Notes under the pieces: generated by a model | What the model saw: the letters and a program-made list of their open reading frames with translations, nothing else | What the model was told of the DNA's origin: nothing | Databases searched by the model: none | Translations under genes and position numbers: made by a program | Shown: positions 1-8,667 of the stretch, in pieces | How positions within the stretch are numbered: position 1 is the first letter of the stretch | How the letters are laid out: each line of letters opens with the position of its first letter | NCBI RefSeq assembly: GCF_001884045.1 | Contig: NZ_MACF01000046.1 | Location: forward strand, 186,001-250,000 | Origin: Bacillus mobilis | GTDB lineage: Bacteria > Bacillota > Bacilli > Bacillales > Bacillaceae_G | Direction of reading: 5' to 3' | Length of the DNA stretch: 64,000 bases

Positions 1-639
1 CTAAGTTTTATTACGACAGATGCTCATATAGAGCATGACGTATTGCAAACAGCATTATCACAAATAACGAATCATACATTTAATCAAATTACGGTAGATG
101 GAGATACTTCTACGAATGATATGGTCATCGTTATGGCAAGTGGATTATCAGAAACGAAACCAATCAATATGGAACATGCAGATTGGGAAACTTTCGTATT
201 CGCTTTACAGAAGGTGTGTGAAGATTTAGCAAAAAAAATTGCGCAAGATGGTGAAGGCGCTACGAAGTTAATAGAAGTAAATGTGCTAGGAGCCCGAACG
301 AATGAAGAGGCAAAGAAAATTGCAAAGCAAATAGTCGGTTCGAGTCTTGTGAAAACAGCAATACATGGTGAAGACCCAAATTGGGGCCGAATTATAAGCA
401 GTATGGGACAAAGTGAAGTAGCGATTCATCCAAATACAATTGATATTACTCTTCAATCTATCGCAGTGCTAAAAAATAGTGAACCTCAAATGTTTTCTGA
501 AGAGGAAATGAAAAAGAAATTAAAAGAACATGAAATTATGATTGATGTGCATTTACATTTAGGAGAAGAGAACGGATCAGCTTGGGGCTGTGACTTAAGC
601 TATGAATATGTGAAAATAAACGCTTGTTATCGTACATAA
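1..639 (+). CDS. argJ: Bifunctional ornithine acetyltransferase / N-acetylglutamate synthase ArgJ, C-terminal part (5' end outside window)
   Basis: The frame is open from base 1, so the window begins inside the gene and only the C-terminal ~212 residues are present. ArgJ moves the acetyl group from N-acetylornithine to glutamate in the cyclic arginine pathway; it self-cleaves, and this piece belongs to the beta chain. Visible family landmarks are the GDTSTND segment, VLGARTNEEAKKIAK and the HGEDPNWGRI segment, all typical of the ArgJ C-terminal half. argB follows 11 bases after the stop, so it is the upstream member of an argJ-argB-argD-argF run. The call rests on recognised motifs and the arginine gene context. 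Confidence 0.95.
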   Translation, partial: LSFITTDAHIEHDVLQTALSQITNHTFNQITVDGDTSTNDMVIVMASGLSETKPINMEHADWETFVFALQKVCEDLAKKIAQDGEGATKLIEVNVLGARTNEEAKKIAKQIVGSSLVKTAIHGEDPNWGRIISSMGQSEVAIHPNTIDITLQSIAVLKNSEPQMFSEEEMKKKLKEHEIMIDVHLHLGEENGSAWGCDLSYEYVKINACYRT

Positions 640-650
640 GGAGAGGGAAG

Positions 651-1418
651 ATGAGCGATTATATTGTAGTGAAATGCGGCGGTAGTATGTTGGATCAATT
701 AAATGATGTGTTTTTTGATTGTATAAAGAAATTGCAACAGAAGTATAAAGTAGTGATTGTCCATGGTGGCGGCCCAGAAATTGATGCGCAATTAAAAGAT
801 TGTAACATCAAAGTAGAAAAAAGAGATGGGTTACGAGTAACACCAAAAGAAGTTATGGATATTGTTCAAATGGTGCTATGCGGAAGTACGAATAAAAAAT
901 TTGTGATGAAGTTGCAAAGGCATAATTTACTTGCGGTAGGTTGTTCAGGGTGTGACGGCAAATTACTTCAAGTTCAACCTGTCAGCGAAGAAATAGGATA
1001 TGTGGGAGAAGTAAGTTATGTTGAAACATCCTTACTAAAAGGATTGATAAATTTGAACTATATTCCTGTTATTGCTCCGGTCGGGATAAATGATAATGAG
1101 ATTTATAACATAAATGCGGATACAGCTGCAGCTGGAATTGCGGCCGCATTATCCGCAAAAGAACTCATTTTTATTACGGATGTAGATGGGATATTACATG
1201 AAGGGAAATTAGTAAAGAAAACGGATGAATCGGAAATTATTACTTTAATAGAAAAAGGAGTTATTACAGGCGGGATGATCCCGAAAGTACAGGCGGCACT
1301 AACGTCATTAAAAATGGGAGTGCAAAAGATAAGTATTGTGAACGGTACAAAAGATTTTACTGAAGTTACGGGCGAGTGTATTGGAACGACGGTAACGAAA
1401 GGAGTAAGTATCGTATGA
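651..1418 (+). CDS. argB: Acetylglutamate kinase ArgB
   Basis: 255 residues, normal for ArgB. It phosphorylates N-acetylglutamate, the second step of arginine synthesis. The N-terminus [14 protein letters not shown] carries the lysine and glycine loop of the amino acid kinase fold, VHGGGPEID is the substrate-binding glycine loop, and ITDVDGIL with GGMIPKV are typical C-terminal nucleotide-site segments. The open frame extends 9 codons upstream into argJ, but ATG at 651 is preferred because AAGGAGAGGG sits just before it. The stop overlaps the argD start as ATGA. No long N-terminal extension of the arginine-inhibited ArgB type is present, which suggests little feedback inhibition (inference). 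Confidence 0.95.
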   Translation: MSDYIVVKCGGSMLDQLNDVFFDCIKKLQQKYKVVIVHGGGPEIDAQLKDCNIKVEKRDGLRVTPKEVMDIVQMVLCGSTNKKFVMKLQRHNLLAVGCSGCDGKLLQVQPVSEEIGYVGEVSYVETSLLKGLINLNYIPVIAPVGINDNEIYNINADTAAAGIAAALSAKELIFITDVDGILHEGKLVKKTDESEIITLIEKGVITGGMIPKVQAALTSLKMGVQKISIVNGTKDFTEVTGECIGTTVTKGVSIV

Positions 1419-2575
1419 CAAGTCATCTTTTTCAAACGTATGGGAGAAGAAATATTGAGCTTGTAAAGGGAAGTGGAACGAAAGTTATTGATGAAAATGG
1501 TAAGCAATATTTAGACTTCACATCAGGAATTGGCGTATGTAATTTAGGGCATTGTCATCCTACGGTTATGAAAGCTGTTCAAGAGCAACTTCATGATATG
1601 TGGCATATATCTAACCTGTTTACAAACAGCTTACAAGAAGAAGTAGCGTCATTATTAACAGAAAATACAGCGTTAGATTCTGTTTTTTTCTGTAATAGCG
1701 GGGCAGAGGCGAATGAAGCTGCTTTGAAGCTAGCTCGTAAGCATACTGGAAAATCTCTCGTCATCACATGTCAGCAGTCTTTTCACGGTAGAACATTCGG
1801 AACGATGAGTGCGACGGGGCAAAATAAAGTGAAAGAAGGATTTGGTCCGCTCCTTCCGTCTTTTTTACATACCCCGTTTAACGATATAAAGGAGTTAGAG
1901 GAAGTAATGAATGAAGAAGTAGCGGCGGTAATGGTAGAAGTTGTTCAAGGAGAGGGAGGAGTCATTCCTGCTGATCTATCTTTTTTGAAAGCAATTGAAA
2001 CATTATGTAATAAGTTCGGTTCCTTATTTATTATAGACGAAGTACAAACAGGGATTGGAAGAACAGGGACATTATTTGCTTACGAACAAATGGGAATAGA
2101 TCCTCATATTGTTACTGCCGCTAAGGCGCTTGGAAATGGCATACCCGTTGGAGCGATGATTGGCCGGAAAGAACTTGGAGCATCGTTTACTGCAGGATCA
2201 CATGGTTCAACGTTTGGTGGAAATTATATTGCAATGGCTGCAGCGAAAGAAGTATTGCAAGTAAGTAAGAAACCATCGTTTTTAAAAGAAGTAAAGGAAA
2301 AGAGCGAATACGTATTAGAGAAGTTGCGAGAGGAATTACGACATGTTGAATGTATTCAAAATATACGTGGTAAGGGGCTTATGATCGGGATCGAGTGTAA
2401 GCATGAAGTTGCAAGTTTTATAGAACAACTAGAGAAAGAAGGACTTCTCGTATTACAAGCAGGACCTAATGTGATAAGACTATTACCACCACTTATTGTA
2501 ACGAATGAAGAGCTAGAACAGGCAGTATATATGATAAAAAAAGTAGTTTGTACAAAAAACGTATCAATCATATAA
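1415..2575 (+). CDS. argD: Acetylornithine aminotransferase ArgD
   Basis: 386 residues, class III PLP-dependent aminotransferase that converts N-acetylglutamate semialdehyde to N-acetylornithine. Visible motifs are the [17 protein letters not shown] phosphate-binding segment, [10 protein letters not shown], the [13 protein letters not shown] aspartate region and the [14 protein letters not shown] segment holding the PLP lysine. The frame is open 13 codons further up, but ATG 1415 overlaps the argB stop (ATGA) and has AAAGGAG about 10 bases upstream, so it is chosen. argF starts 12 bases after the stop. Position between argB and argF makes ArgD more likely than other class III transaminases. 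Confidence 0.94.
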   Translation: MTSHLFQTYGRRNIELVKGSGTKVIDENGKQYLDFTSGIGVCNLGHCHPTVMKAVQEQLHDMWHISNLFTNSLQEEVASLLTENTALDSVFFCNSGAEANEAALKLARKHTGKSLVITCQQSFHGRTFGTMSATGQNKVKEGFGPLLPSFLHTPFNDIKELEEVMNEEVAAVMVEVVQGEGGVIPADLSFLKAIETLCNKFGSLFIIDEVQTGIGRTGTLFAYEQMGIDPHIVTAAKALGNGIPVGAMIGRKELGASFTAGSHGSTFGGNYIAMAAAKEVLQVSKKPSFLKEVKEKSEYVLEKLREELRHVECIQNIRGKGLMIGIECKHEVASFIEQLEKEGLLVLQAGPNVIRLLPPLIVTNEELEQAVYMIKKVVCTKNVSII

Positions 2576-2587
2576 GGGGGAAATTCC

Positions 2588-3538
2588 ATGTCAACTGTAC
2601 AAGTACCGAAATTAAATACGAAAGATCTTTTAACATTAGAAGAATTGACGCAAGAAGAAATCATTTCTTTAATTGAGTTCGCTATCTATTTAAAAAAGAA
2701 TAAGCAAGAGCCTTTATTACAAGGAAAAATATTAGGGCTTATCTTTGATAAACATTCAACTCGTACTCGCGTATCTTTTGAAGCAGGAATGGTACAGCTT
2801 GGAGGACATGGCATGTTTTTAAGTGGGAAAGAGATGCAAATTGGAAGAGGGGAGAGCGTTTCAGATACTGCGAAAGTATTATCTCATTATATTGACGGGA
2901 TCATGATACGTACATTCTCACATGCCGATGTAGAAGAGCTTGCAAAAGAATCGAGCATACCTGTTATTAATGGATTAACGGACGATCACCACCCTTGTCA
3001 AGCGTTGGCAGATTTAATGACGATTTATGAAGAAGTGAAGACATTTAAAGGAATTAAATTAGCTTATGTAGGTGATGGGAATAACGTATGTCATTCATTG
3101 TTGTTAGCGAGTGCGAAAGTCGGAATGAATATGACTGTAGCGACGCCTATAGGATATGAACCGAATGAGGAAATTGTAAAAAAAGCGTTAATGATTGCTG
3201 AAGAAACAGGAGCTGAAATTGAAATTTTGCATAATCCTGAATTAGCGGTGAGTGAAGCAGATTTCATTTATACTGACGTTTGGATGAGCATGGGGCAAGA
3301 AGGAGAAGAAGAGAAATATACTTTATTTCAACCTTACCAAATTAATAAAGAACTTGTTATGCATGCGAAGCAAACATATCGTTTCTTACACTGTTTACCC
3401 GCCCATCGTGAAGAAGAAGTAACAGGAGAAATTATAGATGGACCACAGTCTATCGTGTTTGAGCAAGCTGGTAATCGATTGCACGCGCAAAAAGCATTAT
3501 TAGTAAGTTTATTTAAAAATGTAGAAGAACTTTCTTAA
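2588..3538 (+). CDS. argF: Ornithine carbamoyltransferase ArgF
   Basis: 316 residues, normal length. Condenses ornithine and carbamoyl phosphate to citrulline. The carbamoyl-phosphate motif STRTR is at residues 57-61, the HPCQ motif follows near residue 137, and the ornithine-site HCLPAH motif lies in the C-terminal domain. RBS AAGGGGG precedes ATG 2588. It is the last gene of the arg cluster and is followed by a stem-loop terminator. The location with biosynthetic genes argues for the anabolic enzyme rather than the catabolic ArcB type. Confidence 0.96.
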   Translation: MSTVQVPKLNTKDLLTLEELTQEEIISLIEFAIYLKKNKQEPLLQGKILGLIFDKHSTRTRVSFEAGMVQLGGHGMFLSGKEMQIGRGESVSDTAKVLSHYIDGIMIRTFSHADVEELAKESSIPVINGLTDDHHPCQALADLMTIYEEVKTFKGIKLAYVGDGNNVCHSLLLASAKVGMNMTVATPIGYEPNEEIVKKALMIAEETGAEIEILHNPELAVSEADFIYTDVWMSMGQEGEEEKYTLFQPYQINKELVMHAKQTYRFLHCLPAHREEEVTGEIIDGPQSIVFEQAGNRLHAQKALLVSLFKNVEELS

Positions 3539-3543
3539 ATGAG

Positions 3544-3594
3544 GTGCATCTCCAGTTGTTAGACATGAATAACAATTGGATGTGTACTTTTTTA
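3544..3594 (+). terminator. Terminator after argF
   Basis: An 18-bp stem (3544-3561 with 3570-3587, several G-U pairs) around an 8-nt loop, followed by a T run. It closes the arginine operon. Confidence 0.8.
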
Positions 3595-3718
3595 CATTGA
3601 AATGTCGTATGTATATTTGGTTAATCATCTCTATATCATTTATAATAAAAGGAGTAAACTACATTTGTTTTTCATATCATGTAAGGACATACTAGATAGA
3701 AAAAATATAGTTAAAGAG

Positions 3719-4279
3719 ATGATGAATTTGAAAGCACCTAAGAAAACATATTCGTTTTTTCAGCGGATGTGGAGAATATTAAAGTTTCAATATTATAAGT
3801 TGCTTCGATCACCAGAAGGAGCAAAGAAAGTATCGTTAGGTTTTGCGATTGGGTTTGGTTTAGAGATGCTGGTCATATATACGGCATCGCTCGTATATGT
3901 CATATTTTATCCGATCGTTCGATTAGCAAAGGGATCTTTTCCTGCTGCGGTTATTGGCAATATTATTGGGAAAATATCGTTTTTACCGGTATTTTTATTT
4001 CCAGTTGCTTATGCGTTAGGAAAAATGATTTATCCATTTCATGTGAAAAAAATACATCATGAACCATTTACGATATCTGACTTGTTTTCAAGCCATATTT
4101 TCACAATGTTAAAGAGCTTATTACAGAGTGAAGTGTATGTATTAATTGGTATGACGATAATAGGAGTTGTGTTTGGGGTAATTTCATATTTCGTTGTGCA
4201 TTATTTATATGAAAAGAACCGTAAGTTACGTTTGAAGAATAGAAAGAAACGAGTGAGAGAACCGCTCGTGCAAATATAA
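3719..4279 (+). CDS. DUF2062 membrane protein
   Basis: About 186 residues. The N-terminal region is basic (KAPKKTYSFFQRMWRILK) and is followed by the SPEGAKKVSLGFAIGFGLEM segment typical of DUF2062, with three to four hydrophobic helices and a lysine/arginine-rich cytosolic tail. Function is unknown; members are small integral membrane proteins. The start is uncertain. Two ATGs lie at 3719 and 3722 after TTAAAGAG. A TTG at 3665 has a good AAAAGGAG upstream, but a TATAAT at 3641-3646 just before that RBS could be the -10 element, which would favour the later ATGs. The gene stands alone between argF and a Tyr-rich small protein. Confidence 0.75.
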   Translation: MMNLKAPKKTYSFFQRMWRILKFQYYKLLRSPEGAKKVSLGFAIGFGLEMLVIYTASLVYVIFYPIVRLAKGSFPAAVIGNIIGKISFLPVFLFPVAYALGKMIYPFHVKKIHHEPFTISDLFSSHIFTMLKSLLQSEVYVLIGMTIIGVVFGVISYFVVHYLYEKNRKLRLKNRKKRVREPLVQI

Positions 4280-4337
4280 AGAGTGTCACATTCATTTTCT
4301 CCTCGGAATATGTTTAAGAAAAAGGAGGAGAGAACGA

Positions 4338-4544
4338 ATGTATTATTATTACGTACCGCAAGTATATCCATATGTAAATTATTATCCGGTTTATGATATG
4401 AATAGACAATACGAATTATATCGACAACAGCCATTACAGCAATTACCACAAATACCGCCACAACAATCTACTCAAGAACAAAAACCATATTTAACAACAT
4501 GGCCATATTCAAATGTATACTATGGTAATTATTACGAATCATAA
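4338..4544 (+). CDS. Small Tyr/Pro/Gln-rich protein of unknown function
   Basis: 68 residues starting MYYYYVPQVYPYVNYYPVYD. About a quarter of the residues are tyrosine, and a Gln/Pro block fills the middle (RQQPLQQLPQIPPQQ). No signal peptide, membrane helix or known domain is visible. RBS AAGGAGGAGAG lies just upstream and a stem-loop terminator begins at the stop codon, so it looks like a real monocistronic gene. Tyr-rich low-complexity proteins in this group are often spore coat or exosporium components that cross-link through tyrosine; that role is only inferred here. Confidence 0.7.
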   Translation: MYYYYVPQVYPYVNYYPVYDMNRQYELYRQQPLQQLPQIPPQQSTQEQKPYLTTWPYSNVYYGNYYES

Positions 4545-4571
4545 AGCTGCTTCTATTTAGAAGCAGCTTTA
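4543..4571. terminator. Bidirectional terminator between Tyr-rich gene and marR
   Basis: AAAGCTGCTTCT paired with AGAAGCAGCTTT around a short loop, A-rich on one side and T-rich on the other. It serves the plus-strand Tyr-rich gene and overlaps the 3' end of the minus-strand regulator. Confidence 0.75.
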
Positions 4572-5015
4572 TGCGTTTGTTTTCAAAATTAAATTTTGAA
4601 TGGTTTGAAGAGAGTGAATGAGTTTTTCACGTTCTTCCTCAGATAAAGTTTGGAAATTTTCTTTTAATTTGTCTAAAATGAATTGTTGATATTGATTTAC
4701 TAACAATTTCCCTTCAGCTGTTAGGGAAATTAAAATGACCCGTCGATCTTTTTCGCTATAATGACGCTCTATTAGTTCTTCTTGAATTAGTTTGTTTAAT
4801 AGAGGTGTCATGTTAGGCCTTGAAATCGCTAGCCGTTTGCCGATTTCGGAAACTGCTAATGTGCCATTTTCATGCAGAAGTAGTAATACTTGTGTATGTG
4901 ATGGCGGCATATGTCTTTGAGAAGAAAATTCTCCAGGAAGCATAAATTTGCGATAAAAAAGAGGCACTAGCGAAAGAAGATGATCAACAATACGTTCCCA
5001 CTCGCGTGATTCCAT
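4569..5015 (-). CDS. MarR-family transcriptional regulator
   Basis: 148 residues, normal for MarR. The winged helix-turn-helix is visible as LAVSEIGKRLAISRPNMTPL followed by the wing segment IERHYSEKDRRVILISLT, which carries the family D-x-R-(R) signature. The frame opens six codons earlier at a GTG, but ATG 5015 has GGAAGGGGGC at good spacing and is chosen. It is transcribed away from the neighbouring SGNH hydrolase gene's 3' end, so no adjacent target is evident; it may autoregulate. The ligand is unknown. Confidence 0.85.
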   Translation of the reverse strand: MESREWERIVDHLLSLVPLFYRKFMLPGEFSSQRHMPPSHTQVLLLLHENGTLAVSEIGKRLAISRPNMTPLLNKLIQEELIERHYSEKDRRVILISLTAEGKLLVNQYQQFILDKLKENFQTLSEEEREKLIHSLQTIQNLILKTNA

Positions 5016-5089
5016 ATAAAGGCCCCCTTCCACACTATCATTGTAACAAAAAAGACAGGGTATAAAAATAGAATTGTTTCATGACCGCT

Positions 5090-5869
5090 TTAATATTTGT
5101 AGGATAACACTTGCTTTGTAAACGTATTAGCAATAATCGCGTAGCCGTTATCATTTGGGTGTACTTGGTCAAAGAGTAAATCTTTTTTATCATTTGATAT
5201 TAATTTACGAATTGGTAAAACGATAGATGGTTGATTTGCTTTTGAAATGGAATAAACGGATTCATTCCAGCCATCTAAAAACATATCTGCATAACTGGCG
5301 ATGGAGTCATCGAGTTGTAACGGGTTATAGAGCTCTGAGAGAATGAGTAAAGCGTCCGGGTTTTGATCGCGAACTGTCTTTACAATAGTTTTTATATCCG
5401 CTTCAAAATGAGCTTTTTCTTTATTTAACATTTTAATACCGTCTATAACACCGACATCACGATTTAAGCGAAATAAATTATTTCCTCCAATATTAATCGT
5501 AATGATATTTGCTGCTCTAATCTTTTGTTTTACATCTTCTGATTGAACTTTTTTTGCGAGACGATCTGTTGTAATACCGTTTATTCCAAGGTTTTCTACG
5601 GTAATTGGTTTATGAATTTGTGCTTCTATTTGTCTAGAAGCTAATTCAGCAAATCCCCCTTGTGTCGACCCATATCCTTTGGCGAGTGAATCACCTAGTA
5701 CGAGATGATAGAAGGAATCGTTTGTTTGTTTATCAATCCAACTTGGAGTAGATGTTTTTTCTGTTTTTTCTTCAGGTTCATTTTGTTTTGTCTCATCGTT
5801 CTTCTCAAAATAAGAATAAGAAATGATTAGAAGGAGGAGACAAACAATTGTTAAGATGACTTTTTTCAT
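5090..5869 (-). CDS. Secreted or membrane-anchored SGNH/GDSL hydrolase
   Basis: 259 residues. The N-terminus (MKKVILTIVCLLLLIISYSY) is a signal or anchor segment, followed by a Glu/Lys/Thr-rich linker. The SGNH blocks are all visible: GDSLAKGYG (nucleophile Ser), NLGINGITTDRL (Gly), GGNNLFRL (Asn) and DQVHPND (Asp/His pair). These enzymes are extracellular esterases, lipases or acyl hydrolases; the substrate is not deducible. RBS AAGGAGGATG precedes the ATG. It is divergent from the cyclic phosphodiesterase gene at 6234. Confidence 0.88.
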   Translation of the reverse strand: MKKVILTIVCLLLLIISYSYFEKNDETKQNEPEEKTEKTSTPSWIDKQTNDSFYHLVLGDSLAKGYGSTQGGFAELASRQIEAQIHKPITVENLGINGITTDRLAKKVQSEDVKQKIRAANIITINIGGNNLFRLNRDVGVIDGIKMLNKEKAHFEADIKTIVKTVRDQNPDALLILSELYNPLQLDDSIASYADMFLDGWNESVYSISKANQPSIVLPIRKLISNDKKDLLFDQVHPNDNGYAIIANTFTKQVLSYKY

Positions 5870-5952
5870 AAATTCATCCTCCTTGTAATTGGTAATTGTA
5901 TCATATTCAGCAGTATTAACAATGTAAGGGCATATTATATATTTATGAAAAG

Positions 5953-5980
5953 TTTACAATAACTTTACAGAAAATTTGTA
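5953..5980 (+). promoter_or_regulatory. PhoP-box-like direct repeats
   Basis: TTTACA (5953), TTTACA (5964) and TTTGTA (5975) recur with an 11-base period, matching the spacing of TT(A/C/T)ACA repeats bound by PhoP dimers in Bacillus. They lie 19 bases upstream of the -35 element of a gene for a nucleotide phosphatase, a typical Pho target. Binding is inferred. Confidence 0.5.
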
Positions 5981-5998
5981 GAAGTATGTCAAAAAATA

Positions 5999-6028
5999 TT
6001 GACGATATGAAAGTACATTATATATGAT
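5999..6028 (+). promoter_or_regulatory. Sigma-A-type promoter of the cyclic phosphodiesterase gene
   Basis: TTGACG (5999-6004) and TATGAT (6023-6028) spaced by 18 bases, putting transcription start near 6035 and leaving a leader of about 200 nt before the GTG start. Confidence 0.6.
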
Positions 6029-6034
6029 AATGTC

Positions 6035-6233
6035 AGATAAGGTGAAATTTTAATGAGTAGGACTTTATTTCCTTCTAATTAAAATTTCAACAATCGGGCG
6101 TTAAAGGGGGACTACTCATTAGCGCAGGATGAAATGGAAATCTTGTCTCTAATAAAAGAAAAAAAGGTATGTGGTTAGAGACAAATAGAGATTCATTTCA
6201 TTATTTTGGGTAATTGTATAAGGGGGATTTTTT
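6035..6233 (+). ncRNA. Long structured 5' leader with complementary hairpin loops (candidate cis-regulatory RNA)
   Basis: The leader holds three strong folds. Hairpin A pairs 6044-6054 with 6078-6088 (11 perfect pairs). Hairpin C pairs 6098-6104 with 6119-6125 (7 pairs, one G-U). Hairpin D pairs 6129-6136 with 6194-6201 and 6144-6152 with 6175-6183 (8 and 9 perfect pairs). Loop A contains GAGTAG (6055-6060) and loop C contains CTACTC (6112-6117), so a kissing or pseudoknot contact is possible; alternatively 6051-6060 can pair directly with 6112-6121 (10 pairs) and open both hairpins. No T-run terminator follows. It does not match the FMN, purine, T-box, c-di-GMP or other classes I can recall. 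RBS AAGGGGG follows at about 6220. Confidence 0.5.
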
Positions 6234-8618
6234 GTGAAAAAGTCAAAAAAAATGCTAGCTGGAGCAACTCTTGCTATTGGTGTAATAGCACCACAAGTGT
6301 TGCCAACAACAGCTTATGCGGAAGAGAACAATGGGGAGAGTACGGTTAACTTACGAATTCTAGAAACATCAGATATTCACGTTAACTTAATGAATTACGA
6401 TTATTATCAAACGAAAACAGATAATAAAGTAGGTCTCGTACAAACGGCAACACTTGTTAATAAAGCACGTGAAGAAGCGAAGAACTCTGTCCTATTTGAT
6501 GATGGGGATGCATTACAAGGGACACCGCTTGGAGATTACGTAGCGAATAAAATAAATGATCCGAAGAAGCCTGTGGATCCTAGTTATACACATCCATTAT
6601 ATCGTTTAATGAATTTAATGAAGTATGACGTCATCTCTCTTGGGAATCATGAATTTAACTACGGTTTAGACTATTTAAACAAAGTAATTAGTAAAACAGA
6701 GTTCCCAGTTATTAACTCGAACGTCTATAAAGATGATAAAGATAATAATGAAGAGAACGATCAAAATTACTTTAAACCATATCATGTCTTTGAAAAAGAA
6801 GTAGAAGATGAATCAGGTCAAAAACAAAAGGTGAAAATTGGTGTAATGGGATTTGTTCCACCTCAAGTTATGAACTGGGATAAAGCGAATTTAGAAGGAA
6901 AAGTGAAAGCAAAAGATATAGTTGAAACAGCGAAGAAAATGGTGCCAAAAATGCAAGCAGAAGGTGCAGATGTTATCGTAGCACTAGCGCATTCTGGTGT
7001 TGATAAGAGTGGATACAACGTTGGCATGGAAAACGCTTCGTATTATTTAACAGAAGTTCCTGGTGTAGATGCAGTATTAATGGGACATTCACATACTGAA
7101 GTGAAGGATGTATTTAATGGTGTTCCAGTTGTAATGCCTGGTGTCTTTGGAAGTAACTTAGGTATTATTGATATGCAGTTGAAAAAGGTAAACGGAAAAT
7201 GGGAAATACAAAAAGAGCAATCGAAGCCGCAACTTCGTCCGATTGCTGATAGTAAAGGGAACCCATTAGTACAATCTGATGAAAAATTAGTTAATGAAAT
7301 TAAAGATGATCACCAAGCGACAATTGAGTATGTGAATACAGCTGTAGGAAAAACGACAGCGCCAATTAATAGTTATTTCTCATTAGTACAAGATGATCCT
7401 TCTGTACAACTTGTAACAAATGCACAAAAATGGTATGTAGAAAAGTTATTTACGGAAAATGGACAGTACAGCAAATATAAAGGAATTCCAGTTTTATCTG
7501 CAGGCGCACCATTTAAAGCAGGTGGCCGAAACGGTGCTACATATTATACGGATATTCCAGCTGGAACGTTAGCAATTAAAAACGTTGCAGATTTATATGT
7601 ATATCCAAATACGTTATATGCTGTAAAAGTAAATGGGGCACAAGTGAAAGAATGGCTTGAAATGTCTGCAGGTCAGTTTAATCAAATCGATCCAAAGAAA
7701 ACAGAAGAACAACCATTAGTAAATATAGGCTATCCTACATATAACTTCGATATTTTAGATGGCGTAAAATACGAAATTGATGTAACACAACCAGCGAAAT
7801 ACGATAAAGATGGAAAAGTTGTAAATGCAAATACGAATCGTATTATAAATATGACATATGAAGGTAAGCCAGTAGCTGACAATCAAGAGTTTATCGTTGC
7901 TACAAATAACTATCGTGGAAGTAGCCAAACGTTCCCGGGTGTAAGTAAAGGGGAAGTTGTATACCAATCACAAGATGAAACACGTCAAATCATTGTGAAG
8001 TATATGCAAGAAACACCAGTTATTGATCCAGCAGCAGATAAAAATTGGACGTTTAAACCGATTGTTGCAGATAAATTAAATACAACATTCGATTCTTCAC
8101 CAAATGCACAAAAGTATATAAAGAAAGATGGGAAAATATCATATGTTGGGCCATCTGAAAATGAATTTGCTAAATATGCAATTGATATAACGAAGAAGAA
8201 CGATGATGATAAGGAAACTGGTGGAGAGAATCCAACAACACCGCCAACAGGTGAAGGAAATAATGGAGGAAATCCAACGACACCACCAACAGGTGAAGGA
8301 AATAATGGAGGAAATCCAACGACACCACCAACAGGTGAAGGAAATAATGGAGAAAATCCAACGACACCGCCAACAGGTGAAGGAAATAATGGAGAGAATC
8401 CAACGACACCACCAACAGATGAAGGAAATAATACAGGATCTGGACAAACTACAACGGATAATCAAAACTCAAAAGAAACAACAACTGTAAGTGAAAATAA
8501 AGAAGAACGTGATTTACCGAAAACAGGTACAAGTGTTGCTTCTACAATTGGAGCAGGCTTGGCGTTTGTTGGAGCGGGATTACTTCTGTTATTTAGAAGA
8601 AAGAAAGCAAATAGATAG
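6234..8618 (+). CDS. Cell-wall-anchored 2',3'-cyclic-nucleotide 2'-phosphodiesterase / 5'-nucleotidase family protein (LPXTG)
   Basis: 794 residues with a GTG start after AAGGGGG. A signal peptide (MKKSKKMLAGATLAIGVIAP, cut near AYA-EE) leads into a calcineurin-like metallophosphatase domain: ETSDIHVNL, DDGDALQGTPLGDY, SLGNHEFNYGL and MGHSHTEV carry metal ligands. A 5'-nucleotidase C-terminal domain follows (about residues 370-620). Then come five copies of a 14-residue Pro/Thr/Gly/Asn repeat and a sortase signal LPKTG, hydrophobic helix and RRKK tail. It probably hydrolyses extracellular 2',3'-cyclic nucleotides and nucleotides on the cell wall to supply phosphate and nucleosides. Upstream Pho-like boxes and a long folded leader suggest elaborate control. 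Confidence 0.92.
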   Translation: MKKSKKMLAGATLAIGVIAPQVLPTTAYAEENNGESTVNLRILETSDIHVNLMNYDYYQTKTDNKVGLVQTATLVNKAREEAKNSVLFDDGDALQGTPLGDYVANKINDPKKPVDPSYTHPLYRLMNLMKYDVISLGNHEFNYGLDYLNKVISKTEFPVINSNVYKDDKDNNEENDQNYFKPYHVFEKEVEDESGQKQKVKIGVMGFVPPQVMNWDKANLEGKVKAKDIVETAKKMVPKMQAEGADVIVALAHSGVDKSGYNVGMENASYYLTEVPGVDAVLMGHSHTEVKDVFNGVPVVMPGVFGSNLGIIDMQLKKVNGKWEIQKEQSKPQLRPIADSKGNPLVQSDEKLVNEIKDDHQATIEYVNTAVGKTTAPINSYFSLVQDDPSVQLVTNAQKWYVEKLFTENGQYSKYKGIPVLSAGAPFKAGGRNGATYYTDIPAGTLAIKNVADLYVYPNTLYAVKVNGAQVKEWLEMSAGQFNQIDPKKTEEQPLVNIGYPTYNFDILDGVKYEIDVTQPAKYDKDGKVVNANTNRIINMTYEGKPVADNQEFIVATNNYRGSSQTFPGVSKGEVVYQSQDETRQIIVKYMQETPVIDPAADKNWTFKPIVADKLNTTFDSSPNAQKYIKKDGKISYVGPSENEFAKYAIDITKKNDDDKETGGENPTTPPTGEGNNGGNPTTPPTGEGNNGGNPTTPPTGEGNNGENPTTPPTGEGNNGENPTTPPTDEGNNTGSGQTTTDNQNSKETTTVSENKEERDLPKTGTSVASTIGAGLAFVGAGLLLLFRRKKANR
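8229..8438 (+). repeat. Five 42-bp tandem repeats in the wall-spanning region
   Basis: Units at 8229, 8271, 8313, 8355 and 8397, each encoding NPTTPPTGEGNN plus two residues (GG, GG, GE, GE, TG; Asp replaces Gly in unit 5). The repeat lies between the enzyme and the LPKTG signal and probably spans the peptidoglycan. Near-identical DNA units make copy-number change by slippage likely. Confidence 0.92.
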
Positions 8619-8630
8619 TCGAGAAATATA

Positions 8631-8662
8631 AAAAGGATTACCGATTCAGGTAATCCTTTTTA
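8631..8662. terminator. Bidirectional terminator
   Basis: AAAAGGATTACC paired with GGTAATCCTTTT around a 6-nt loop. It separates the convergent phosphodiesterase and NhaC genes. Confidence 0.8.
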
Positions 8663-8667
8663 GTATA

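Noticed and set aside
8229-8438. Possible CRISPR-like array
   Set aside because: Units are directly adjacent without unique spacers and keep the reading frame, so this is a protein tandem repeat.
8139-8490. Repetitive ORFs on both strands over the 42-bp repeats
   Set aside because: They are other-frame readings of the PTTPPTGEGNN repeats of the LPXTG protein, with no RBS; the periodicity comes from the real gene.
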